Shown here: positions 1 through 6,855 of the stretch, piece after piece
Layout: every line of letters begins with the position of its first letter
Position numbering within the stretch: position 1 is the stretch's first letter
NCBI GenBank assembly: GCA_019090225.1
Contig: JAHRWI010000320.1
Coordinates: 1 to 16,515, forward strand
Length of the DNA stretch: 16,515 bases
Reading direction: 5' to 3'
Origin: Porticoccaceae bacterium
GTDB taxonomy: Bacteria; Pseudomonadota; Gammaproteobacteria; Pseudomonadales; Porticoccaceae
Made by a program: the position numbers and the translations under genes
The notes under the pieces: generated by a model
What the model was told of the DNA's origin: nothing
Seen by the model: the letters and a program-made list of their open reading frames with translations, nothing else
Databases searched by the model: none

Positions 1-19
1 AGATGTGTATAAGAGACAG
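1..19. other. Nextera transposase mosaic-end adapter remnant
   Basis: The first 19 bases are AGATGTGTATAAGAGACAG, an exact match to the Tn5 mosaic end used in Nextera-type library preparation. It sits at the very edge of the window, as untrimmed adapter at a contig end does. It should be treated as artificial sequence, and the genomic sequence starts at about base 20. Confidence 0.95.
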
Positions 20-131
20 ATATTATATTGGCATAATTATCGGTCTGCATCCTTTGTTGTGCTTATAGTTTTAGGCGGCACGCGAGCATGGAATAAAGAC
101 ATCCCCATTATTCTCAAGCAATGAGTTAAAC

Positions 132-2795
132 ATGCCCGATCAAGACCCCCAGGAAACCCAGGAATGGCTCGAATCCCTCGATGCGGTCATTAAGCATCAA
201 GGCGAAGAGCGAGCCGCTTACCTGCTGAAACAATTGGTAGATCGCGCTGATCAGTTTGATCTGCCCCTGCCCCGCGCCATGACCACCCCGTTTCGTAATA
301 CCATTCCTGTGACCCGCGAAAAACGTATGCCCGGCGATTTATTTATGGAACGCCGTATCCGCTCCCTGATTCGTTGGAACGCCCTGGCCATGGTCATGCG
401 TGCCAACAAAAACGATGAGGGTCTGGGTGGTCATATCGCGACATTCTCATCGGCCGCGACACTCTACGATGTCGGATTTAACTACTTCTTTCGGGCTCGA
501 TCCGAAGCCCATCTGGGTGATCTGATTTATTTTCAGGGCCATAGCTCGCCAGGCATTTACGCCCGGTCTTATCTGGAAGGTCGCTTATCAGAAAAGCAGC
601 TCGATAATTTTCGCCGGGAAGTTGATGGCGAAGGCTTGTCGTCTTACCCCCATCCCTGGTTAATGCCCAATTACTGGCAATTCCCTACCGTATCGATGGG
701 CCTGGGACCGATTCAGGCCATTTATCAGGCGCATATTATGCGTTATCTCTCAGCCCGGGGTTTAACAGCCCGGGGTGATCGTCAGGTCTGGGCCTTTGTT
801 GGTGACGGCGAATGTGATGAGCCTGAGACCCTCGGTGCTATATCGCTGGCCGGTCGAGAACAGCTGGAGAATTTGACCTTTGTGGTCAACTGCAACCTGC
901 AACGTCTCGATGGCCCGGTGCGGGGCAACGGTAAAATTATTCAGGAATTGGAAGGTGTTTTCCGTGGTGCTGGCTGGAATGTTATCAAGGTGGTCTGGGG
1001 GCGACATTGGGATTCCCTACTTGAGAAAGACACCAATGGCGTTTTGCAGGGGCTTATGGACGAGGTCTGCGATGGCGAATTACAGAACTTTAAATTTAAC
1101 GGCGGGGCTTACACCCGCGAGCATTTCTTTGGCAAGCATCCCGAAGCATTAGCCTTGGTCGAGGACCTCAGCGATAACGACATCATGTGGTTGAATCGCG
1201 GTGGCCACGATCCCTATAAGGTTTATGCCGCCTATGCCGAGGCGATGAAAAATAACGGTAAACCCACCGTCGTGCTGGCCATGACCGTCAAAGGTTACGG
1301 TCTGGGTGAATCGGGTGAGGCGGCCAATGACACCCATTCCATCAAAAAGCTCGATATAGAGAGTCTGAAGAACTTCCGTGATCGATTTGGCCTGCCTATT
1401 GCCGATGATCAACTGGCTGAAGCACCTTACTATCGGCCGCCGGAAGACAGCCCCGAAATCACCTATATGCGCAAGCAGCGAGAATCCCTGGGTGGGCCGC
1501 TGCCATCTCGTCAATCCGTAGCGAAGCTGCTGGAAACCCCTGATCTTAAAGTCTTCGAGAAGCAATTAAAGGGTAGCGGCAAGCGATCTATTTCTACCAC
1601 TATGGCCTTTGTGCGCATGCTATCAACCCTGGTTAAAGACAAAAAAATGGGTGAGCGAGTGGTGCCGATTATTCCCGATGAGGCCCGAACCTTCGGTATG
1701 GAAGGCATGTTCCGGCAATTGGGTATTTATTCCTCTGCGGGACAGCGCTACGTGCCCCACGATGCGGATCAGATTCTTTACTACAAAGAGGATAAAAAGG
1801 GCCAGATATTGGAGGAGGGCTTATGTGAAGCCGGGGCTATGTCGGCCTGGATTGCGCTGGCCTCTGCCTACAGCAACTACGATTGTCCCATGGTGCCGTT
1901 TTATGTGTTCTATTCCATGTTCGGTTTTCAGCGGATTGGTGATCTGGCCTGGGCAGCAGGGGATATTCAGGCGCGAGGTTTTTTGATTGGCGCTACGGCC
2001 GGGCGCACGACCCTCAATGGCGAAGGTTTGCAGCATCAGGACGGCCACAGCCATTTGTTGGCTAACACCATCCCCAATTGCCATAGTTATGACCCCGCTT
2101 ATGAGTTTGAATTGGTGGTAATTATTCAGGATGGCCTAAGAAGGATGTATCAGGAGCAGGAAAACTGTTTCTACTACATCACCACCATGAATGAGAATTA
2201 CGGGCATCCAGAGATGCCGGCGGGTGCCGAAGAGGGCATTATTAAAGGCATTTATCTATTGGCAAAAGCCAGTGCAAAAAAACCAAAACTCAAAGTTCAG
2301 TTGATGGGCTCTGGAACCATCCTCAATGAAGTGCGAGCAGCAGCAGAGATGCTTAAAAAAGATTATGGGGTACATGCTGATATCTGGAGTCTGACCAGTG
2401 CCAATCAATTAACCCGTGAGGGGCAGAGTTGCACGCGGTGGAGTGCCTTACACCCAGAAGAGGAAGCCAAAGTCCCCTATATTACCCAGCAATTGACTAA
2501 AGGAGGTGGGGCGATTGATGGTCCGGTGATCGCTGCTACGGATTATATGAAGGCCTATACCGAACAGTTGAGGGCTTTTATTCCCGGAGATTTTTATACT
2601 CTGGGAACCGATGGTTTTGGGCGCAGCGACACACGCAGTAAATTGCGCGATTTTTTTGAAGTGGATCACCGCTACATTACGTATTCAGCCTTATACGCTT
2701 TATATAAGCAGGGCAAAGTGCAAGCTCAAGTGCTAAGCGGCGCGATTAAAACACTCGGTATTGATGTCAATAAAACTGACCCGGTGCTGCTGTGA
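132..2795 (+). CDS. aceE: Pyruvate dehydrogenase E1 component, homodimeric type
   Basis: This is the thiamine-diphosphate enzyme that decarboxylates pyruvate and acetylates the lipoyl group of E2 in the cytoplasmic pyruvate dehydrogenase complex. The 887-residue length equals that of E. coli AceE. The ThDP/Mg motif is GDGECDEPE (residues 224-232), followed by VVNCNLQRLDGPVRGNGK (251-268), nearly as in E. coli. The His in NDTHSIKK corresponds by motif to the catalytic His of E. coli NIAHQVKK. The C-terminal LGTDGFGRSD signature is present. The start is the only ATG that gives full family length; the Shine-Dalgarno is weak (TGAG at 122-125). aceF follows 93 bases downstream on the same strand, so the two probably form an operon. 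Only 112 genomic bases lie upstream, and no convincing promoter or pdhR-like gene is visible. Confidence 0.98.
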   Translation: MPDQDPQETQEWLESLDAVIKHQGEERAAYLLKQLVDRADQFDLPLPRAMTTPFRNTIPVTREKRMPGDLFMERRIRSLIRWNALAMVMRANKNDEGLGGHIATFSSAATLYDVGFNYFFRARSEAHLGDLIYFQGHSSPGIYARSYLEGRLSEKQLDNFRREVDGEGLSSYPHPWLMPNYWQFPTVSMGLGPIQAIYQAHIMRYLSARGLTARGDRQVWAFVGDGECDEPETLGAISLAGREQLENLTFVVNCNLQRLDGPVRGNGKIIQELEGVFRGAGWNVIKVVWGRHWDSLLEKDTNGVLQGLMDEVCDGELQNFKFNGGAYTREHFFGKHPEALALVEDLSDNDIMWLNRGGHDPYKVYAAYAEAMKNNGKPTVVLAMTVKGYGLGESGEAANDTHSIKKLDIESLKNFRDRFGLPIADDQLAEAPYYRPPEDSPEITYMRKQRESLGGPLPSRQSVAKLLETPDLKVFEKQLKGSGKRSISTTMAFVRMLSTLVKDKKMGERVVPIIPDEARTFGMEGMFRQLGIYSSAGQRYVPHDADQILYYKEDKKGQILEEGLCEAGAMSAWIALASAYSNYDCPMVPFYVFYSMFGFQRIGDLAWAAGDIQARGFLIGATAGRTTLNGEGLQHQDGHSHLLANTIPNCHSYDPAYEFELVVIIQDGLRRMYQEQENCFYYITTMNENYGHPEMPAGAEEGIIKGIYLLAKASAKKPKLKVQLMGSGTILNEVRAAAEMLKKDYGVHADIWSLTSANQLTREGQSCTRWSALHPEEEAKVPYITQQLTKGGGAIDGPVIAATDYMKAYTEQLRAFIPGDFYTLGTDGFGRSDTRSKLRDFFEVDHRYITYSALYALYKQGKVQAQVLSGAIKTLGIDVNKTDPVLL

Positions 2796-2835
2796 TGAAT
2801 AGTCGCTTTTTGGTGGGTCGGTGTTTTGAACAGAC

Positions 2836-2871
2836 TTCCCGTTATTCTAAAATTTCCCGTTATTCAAAAAC
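2836..2871. repeat. 18-bp-period direct repeat in the aceE-aceF spacer
   Basis: TTCCCGTTATTC occurs twice, at 2836-2847 and 2854-2865, each followed by an A-rich tail (TAAAAT and AAAAAC). The pair lies just upstream of the aceF ribosome-binding site. The function is unknown. It may be a recent tandem duplication or a binding site in the spacer. Confidence 0.8.
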
Positions 2872-2888
2872 TTTGCGAGGAGTGAACT

Positions 2889-4313
2889 GTGAGCAGTGAG
2901 ATTATTGGCGTTCCCGACCTGGGTGGCGCTGAGGAAGTCGAAGTTATCGAAGTCTCTGTCGCAGTCGGTGATACCGTTGAAGTGGATCAGACTCTGGTGG
3001 TACTGGAGTCCGACAAGGCCATGATGGAAATTCCAGCCCCTAAAGCGGGCATGATTCTCAAACTGTTCGTCAAGGAAGAAGACAAGATAGAGAAGGAAGG
3101 CGACCCTCTGGTTGAGATGGAAGTTTCAGAGGCAGATGCCTCGGTTCAAGATCAATCGCAAACCGCAATTGAATCTGAAACTAACGATGAACCGGGAGCT
3201 AAGGATGACTCTGGTTTAGAAGTCCCCGCCATTGCCGCCGTTTCTGATCAAGCAGAAGTAGAGTCGCCGTCTGCAGACACTAAGGCAGCAGCGATTCCTG
3301 AAACTCCAACAGCGCCTGCTGTAAACCTTGTTACACAAAAATCCCGTGATAATTTGTCCGTACAGAGTCCGCAGAGTGATGATGCCAGTGTTCCAGGAGA
3401 CGTTTACGCTGGTCCAGCGGTAAGGCAGCTGGCCCGGGAACTCGGTGTCGCCTTAACAGATATTAATGGTAGCGGCCCCCGTGGTCGCCTGCTAAAAGAA
3501 GATGTTCAAGGCTATGTGAAGAGCCTGGTCAAAGGTCGAGTGAGTTCGGGTGGCAGCGTTTCAAGTGCTGGCGGTATGGGTATTCCCCCGGTTCCCGATA
3601 TCGATTTCAGCGAGTTTGGTGAAATCGAAACCGTCAAGATGAGCAAAATTGCCAGGTTGACCGCGACCAATATGCGTCGCAGTTGGCTGAACGCACCCCA
3701 TGTCACCCAGTTTGACGATGCCGATATTACCGAGCTTGAAGCCTTTCGGAAATCTCTCAAGGCCGAAGGTGAAGTACGCGGTACAAAGCTCACGCCAGTG
3801 CCTATTATCCTCAAAGCCTGCGCTGTGGCTCTGGCTAACAACCCGGTATTAAACTGTTCCCTACACAGCGATGGTGAGCACTATATTCAAAAACACTATA
3901 TGCATATTGGTATGGCCGTGGATACGCCCCGTGGCCTGATCGTACCTGTGGTGCGCGATGTCGATAAAAAAGGTCTATGGCAACTGGCTGAGGAAATTGC
4001 AGTGCTTGCCGCCAAAGCCCGTGATGGCAAGCTCACTGCTAACGAAATGCAGGGTGGATGTTTTACTGTGTCGAGTCTCGGAGCCATCGGTGGTAAGGGC
4101 TTTACACCGATTATTAATACCCCACAGGTTGCTATTCTCGGCGTCTCGAAAGCGCAAATTCAACCTGCCTGGAATGGTAGCGAGTTCCTGCCTCGCAATA
4201 TGCTGCCGCTGTCGTTGTCCTATGATCACCGAGCGGTTAACGGTGGCGATGCCGGCCGTTTTATGACCGAGCTGGTGGTGTTACTGGGCGATATCCGGCG
4301 CTTGTCGTTGTGA
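2889..4313 (+). CDS. aceF: Pyruvate dehydrogenase E2, dihydrolipoamide acetyltransferase
   Basis: This is the core of the pyruvate dehydrogenase complex, which transfers the acetyl group from lipoyl-lysine to CoA. Residues 1-80 form one lipoyl domain with the lipoylated lysine in ESDKAMMEIP (K43). An acidic, Ala/Pro-containing linker follows (about 81-170), then the peripheral subunit-binding domain (about 172-210, YAGPAVRQLARELGV). The catalytic domain (about 240-474) ends in SLSYDHRAVNGGDAGRF, with catalytic His447. The motif has Asn451 where E. coli has Asp; Azotobacter vinelandii E2p also uses His/Asn, so this is normal. The 474 residues and single lipoyl domain contrast with three in the E. 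coli and A. vinelandii enzymes. The start is GTG, supported by GAGGAG at 2877-2882. The E3 (lpd) gene is not in this window. Confidence 0.97.
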   Translation: MSSEIIGVPDLGGAEEVEVIEVSVAVGDTVEVDQTLVVLESDKAMMEIPAPKAGMILKLFVKEEDKIEKEGDPLVEMEVSEADASVQDQSQTAIESETNDEPGAKDDSGLEVPAIAAVSDQAEVESPSADTKAAAIPETPTAPAVNLVTQKSRDNLSVQSPQSDDASVPGDVYAGPAVRQLARELGVALTDINGSGPRGRLLKEDVQGYVKSLVKGRVSSGGSVSSAGGMGIPPVPDIDFSEFGEIETVKMSKIARLTATNMRRSWLNAPHVTQFDDADITELEAFRKSLKAEGEVRGTKLTPVPIILKACAVALANNPVLNCSLHSDGEHYIQKHYMHIGMAVDTPRGLIVPVVRDVDKKGLWQLAEEIAVLAAKARDGKLTANEMQGGCFTVSSLGAIGGKGFTPIINTPQVAILGVSKAQIQPAWNGSEFLPRNMLPLSLSYDHRAVNGGDAGRFMTELVVLLGDIRRLSL

Positions 4314-4360
4314 AACGCCAGGTTTACCCCTAATGCGAACCAAGTCATGGTCGGGGGCCG

Positions 4361-4397
4361 GATCACCAGCTAAATGAGACGGTGATCACCAGATAAA
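4361..4397. repeat. Direct and inverted repeat downstream of aceF
   Basis: GATCACCAGCTAAA (4361-4374) and GATCACCAGATAAA (4384-4397) match at 13 of 14 positions. The second copy starts inside the perfect palindrome GGTGATCACC (4381-4390), so the first copy can also pair as GATCACC (4361-4367) with GGTGATC (4381-4387) across a 13-base loop. No T-tract follows directly, so this is not a canonical intrinsic terminator, although it is the only stem near the end of aceF. Confidence 0.6.
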
Positions 4398-4482
4398 ACC
4401 CTTGTTTTGAGATCTCTGTTCCAGAACTTATTGTCCGCCAGTTTAATGAAATTCAAGCACAAGCCTTGTTTTTGATTTGCGG

Positions 4483-4511
4483 TGTGATTCTGGAAAAAGA
4501 GCGTTTATAAT
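4483..4511 (+). promoter_or_regulatory. Candidate sigma70 promoter upstream of the crotonase gene
   Basis: A perfect -10 hexamer TATAAT lies at 4506-4511. A poor -35 (TGTGAT, 4483-4488) sits 17 bases upstream. The sequence just after the -10 is GC-rich (CCCGCGCTCGCC), like the discriminators of growth-rate-controlled promoters; that regulatory reading is inference. The predicted start near 4518 would leave a leader of about 290 bases before the gene at 4809, or could drive a separate small RNA. Confidence 0.4.
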
Positions 4512-4683
4512 CCCGCGCTCGCCGTACAGTGGCAAATCTGCGTACAGTTATTCGATTTTACAACCCCGTTGGATATGCCCAACCTCCAATTGCATGCCAA
4601 AAGACCTGGCTGAATTCTTCTATGGCAGTCGTTAGCACGCTGCGCACGGGGAAAACGGGGAATGGATATTGCAGAGTCAGTTA

Positions 4684-4731
4684 CCCTCAATTGCTGGGTC
4701 TAGATGGCCCTCAATTGCTAGGCCTAATAGG
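4684..4731. repeat. 24-bp tandem duplication
   Basis: Two head-to-tail 24-base units (4684-4707 and 4708-4731) share 19 of 24 bases and begin with an identical CCCTCAATTGCT. They lie in the long leader upstream of the crotonase gene. The function is unknown. Confidence 0.8.
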
Positions 4732-4808
4732 CAAGCGAGGCTTCTTTTGGCAGCAGCTTATAGGCGATAGGGTTTTATAAATCACAAGGGTTTAGTTAAG
4801 GGCAAACG

Positions 4809-5585
4809 ATGGCTTATCAATTTATTCAATATGAGGTTGTCAACTCGCTGGGTCTGATCACTATGAATCGACCAGAGAAGCACAACGCTGTTTCCTTGGC
4901 TATGCTCCGTGAATTACATCTTGCTGTCGATGAAGCCGAGGCCGATGACCAGGTTCGAGTTATTGGCATTACCGGTGCGGGTGATAACGCTTTTGCTGCT
5001 GGCTCCGACCTGGCCGAAGTTAAAGATCGCGACCTAAAAAAGGCGCTGGAGCCTATTGTCCAGGGTCTTGCTGAAAAACTTGAACGTGGTAATAAGGTCA
5101 GTATTGCAGCCATTAATGGCATTTGTTTTGGTGGTGGTCTTGAGGTCGCCCTGGGCTGTGATCTACGCCTGGCCAGCCTCAATGCCCGCTTTGCCACGCC
5201 GGAAGGTAAGCTTGGTATTATTCCCGGTGGCGGTGCCACCCAGCGTCTGCCTCGCCTGGTCGGTCGTGCCTGGGCTCTTGAGATGTTGATTATGGGTGAA
5301 CCTATCGACGCCGACCGAGCCTTACATATTGGTTTGGTCACTCGTCTTGTTGAACGCGAAGAATTATTACCGGAACTGACGCGTATGGCTGAGCATATTT
5401 CGTCCTTTGCGCCGCTGGTGCCGCAATTTATGAAAGCGATGGTGAATTACGGTATGGAAGGTAGCAGTGCCGCGGGCCTGGCCCTCGAAAAATTTGCCCA
5501 GAGCGCACTTTGCAGTACTGCCGACAAGGAAGAAGGTCTAAATGCCTTTCTTGAAAAGCGTCCCCCGGTTTGGAATAGAAAATAA
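4809..5585 (+). CDS. Enoyl-CoA hydratase/isomerase (crotonase) family protein
   Basis: This 258-residue cytoplasmic crotonase-fold protein probably hydrates a 2-enoyl-CoA, as in beta-oxidation or a related acyl-CoA pathway. The first oxyanion-hole segment is AFAAGSDL (61-68) and the second is GICFGGGLE (104-112). Two Glu residues, E112 (GGGLE) and E132 (TPEGKLG), have the same 20-residue spacing as the two catalytic Glu of rat mitochondrial enoyl-CoA hydratase, which supports a true hydratase over a dehalogenase or hydrolase paralogue. The length is normal for the family. The start is backed by AAGGG at 4798-4802, six bases upstream. The gene stands alone between two long spacers and probably has its own promoter. 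The exact substrate cannot be told from sequence. Confidence 0.93.
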   Translation: MAYQFIQYEVVNSLGLITMNRPEKHNAVSLAMLRELHLAVDEAEADDQVRVIGITGAGDNAFAAGSDLAEVKDRDLKKALEPIVQGLAEKLERGNKVSIAAINGICFGGGLEVALGCDLRLASLNARFATPEGKLGIIPGGGATQRLPRLVGRAWALEMLIMGEPIDADRALHIGLVTRLVEREELLPELTRMAEHISSFAPLVPQFMKAMVNYGMEGSSAAGLALEKFAQSALCSTADKEEGLNAFLEKRPPVWNRK

Positions 5586-5605
5586 TATTTGCTGTGCTCG
5601 AAAGC

Positions 5606-5629
5606 GAAGAGAGCTGAGAAGAGAGCTGA
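5606..5629. repeat. Perfect 12-bp tandem duplication
   Basis: GAAGAGAGCTGA at 5606-5617 is repeated exactly at 5618-5629, about 20 bases after the crotonase stop codon. The function is unknown; replication slippage is a sufficient explanation. Confidence 0.9.
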
Positions 5630-5643
5630 ATAGGCACGCTCAG

Positions 5644-5670
5644 ATCTTTTGCAAAGATAGTTTATTATTC
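5644..5670 (+). terminator. Weak candidate intrinsic terminator after the crotonase gene
   Basis: ATCTTT (5644-5649) and AAAGAT (5653-5658) form a perfect 6-bp stem with a TGC loop, followed by the T-rich AGTTTATTATTC. The stem is AT-rich and lies about 60 bases past the stop codon, so termination would be inefficient at best. Confidence 0.3.
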
Positions 5671-5732
5671 TTGAGAACTTGATACCGCGCTACCACAATA
5701 TCCGTAGCCCCTTCAGGGTGATCTGTACTATC

Positions 5733-5752
5733 CATTTCATCCTATTTCATCC
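5733..5752. repeat. 10-bp near-perfect tandem repeat
   Basis: CATTTCATCC (5733-5742) is followed directly by TATTTCATCC (5743-5752). A degenerate third unit, CGTTTTATCA, occupies 5753-5762. The function is unknown. Confidence 0.7.
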
Positions 5753-5993
5753 CGTTTTATCATAGCTGTGCACTAAGTACTCTGGATTGTGTGCTTAAAC
5801 AGAAAGGGATATTCCAGGCCTCAGCTGGCCACATCTTTGCACGCTTCCGTGTTGGTTCACTTTTTTTCGGCTTTGTTGTAAGTCTTATCTGCTTATGCCA
5901 TTTTATGATTCTAATACAGTGTCCAGATTAAGCAGGCCACTTCTTAGCCATTAAGAAAGTATATTCATTAGGACAGTTTAAGGTGCTTATCCA

Positions 5994-6805
5994 ATGAAAG
6001 TTGGCGTCAGTATTCGCACCATGGGACCGCCGTCCACGCGGCAAATTATTAGTGAATGCGCTTTGTACGCTGAACAGCGTGGCCTGGATTCGATCTGGCT
6101 TGCTGAACATATCGCTATTCCGCCGGATGATGCAGAGGGTTCGGATGGTCGTTATCTCGACCCGCTGATAACGCTCTCCTATCTGGCAGCAAAAACAGAA
6201 CGTATCAAACTGGGTACTGGTGCCCTGATCTTGCCGTATCGGTCACCACTGGTGACTGCCAAGCTACTTGCCACATTGCAAGAGCTATCCGAGGGGCGAC
6301 TCTTACCGGTGTAGGTATCGGGTGGATGCGTAGCGAATTTAAAGCCCTGGGTTTGAATATGCGCAAACGGGTGAGTGATCCTGAAACCGTGCTGGAGTTC
6401 CTCCATAGCGCTTTTGATAACGACGTAGTGCAACTCAATGATCAGGAATTTCTGTTTCGACCTCGGCCTTCCAGACCACCGATTCTAGTCGGTGGTGCTC
6501 CGCCCCACGCCATTGAGCGAGCGGCAAAATTTGGCGATGGCTGGTTGCCGATGCGTTTATCACCGGAGCAACTTAAACCCTGGGTTGAACAATATCGACA
6601 GGCTGCAAGTGAGGCAGGTAAAGAGGAACCTGAAGTTGTCGCGATTACCGATTTGTCGACAGATGATGAGGCTCAATGCCGCGATCTTTGTGGCGCTTGT
6701 AAAGCGGTGGGTGTAACGACCTTAGTGCATAGTCAGAGATATGATCAGGCCGCCGAACTAATCGCAAGTATGGACGTGCTGGCAAGTTGCGGGAGCGAGT
6801 TGTAA
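5994..6805 (+). pseudogene. LLM-class (F420-dependent type) oxidoreductase, frameshifted
   Basis: The two parts form one luciferase-like monooxygenase-family protein of about 270 residues. The N-terminal part (5994-6314) has KVGVSIRTM, GLDSIWLAEH and ERIKLGTGALILPYRSP, typical of the family's TIM barrel. The frame stops at TAG 6312-6314 just where the conserved GRLL-GVGIGWMRSEF motif should continue. The missing part, TGVGIGWMRSEFKALG, is read in another frame from 6305 through to 6805 and includes PPILVGGAPPHAIERAAKFGDGWLP. Adding one base around 6303-6305 restores a normal protein. The Shine-Dalgarno (AAGG, 5980-5983) and start look intact. The break may be a sequencing or assembly error or a true pseudogene. 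F420 use is a family inference; FMN is possible. The gene is convergent with kbl. Confidence 0.88.
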
Positions 6806-6855
6806 ATATTTCTGCGAGCTGGGTTGTATCGATTGACCGAGGCCAATACCTGACT

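Larger units (their letters stand above)
4314..4808. other. Gene-free spacer between aceF and the crotonase gene
   Basis: This 495-base stretch has no convincing gene. It contains a palindromic/direct repeat element (4361-4397), a TATAAT-type promoter (about 4483-4511), and then about 290 bases of leader. The leader carries CGTACAGT twice (4523-4530 and 4541-4548), ACGGGGAA twice (4646-4653 and 4655-4662) and a 24-bp tandem duplication (4684-4731). Short hairpins occur at 4568-4583 (GTTGG/CCAAC) and 4722-4732 (GCCT/AGGC). An open frame runs from a GTG at 4529 to a stop at 4780 (83 codons) but has no Shine-Dalgarno and no recognised family. No known riboswitch or structured RNA was recognised. 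Confidence 0.6.
5586..5993. other. Gene-free spacer between the crotonase and LLM genes
   Basis: This 408-base stretch has no gene I can support. It contains a perfect 12-bp tandem duplication (5606-5629), a small AT-rich hairpin (5644-5658) that may end the upstream transcript, and a 10-bp near-tandem repeat (5733-5752). It also holds AAGG at 5980-5983 serving the next gene. No confident promoter, RNA gene or mobile-element remnant was seen. Confidence 0.6.

Noticed and set aside
88..129. Two start-stop mini-frames before aceE (ATG GAA TAA at 88-96 and ATG AGT TAA at 121-129), considered as regulatory upstream frames.
   Set aside because: They are too short to judge, with no ribosome-binding sites; chance ATGs in AT-rich leader sequence are enough to explain them.
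4223..4255. Asn in place of Asp in the AceF catalytic HxxxDG motif (DHRAVNGG), a possible active-site defect.
   Set aside because: Azotobacter vinelandii E2p uses the same His/Asn pair and is fully active, so this is a lineage-typical variant.
4684..4731. The tandem repeats as a CRISPR array.
   Set aside because: There are only two diverged units with no spacers and no cas genes in the window.
4518..4808. A known riboswitch or housekeeping RNA (6S, RNase P, tmRNA, TPP or SAM type) in the leader.
   Set aside because: None of the conserved core motifs of these RNAs could be found by eye.
4826..5341. 171-codon minus-strand open frame opposite the crotonase gene.
   Set aside because: It is a shadow of a well-supported gene, with a Ser/Arg/Pro-rich translation and no recognisable domain.
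6297..6314. Programmed ribosomal frameshifting as the explanation for the split LLM gene.
   Set aside because: The bases around 6298-6305 (GACTCTTA) are not a canonical slippery heptamer, and no supporting stem or pause site was evident.
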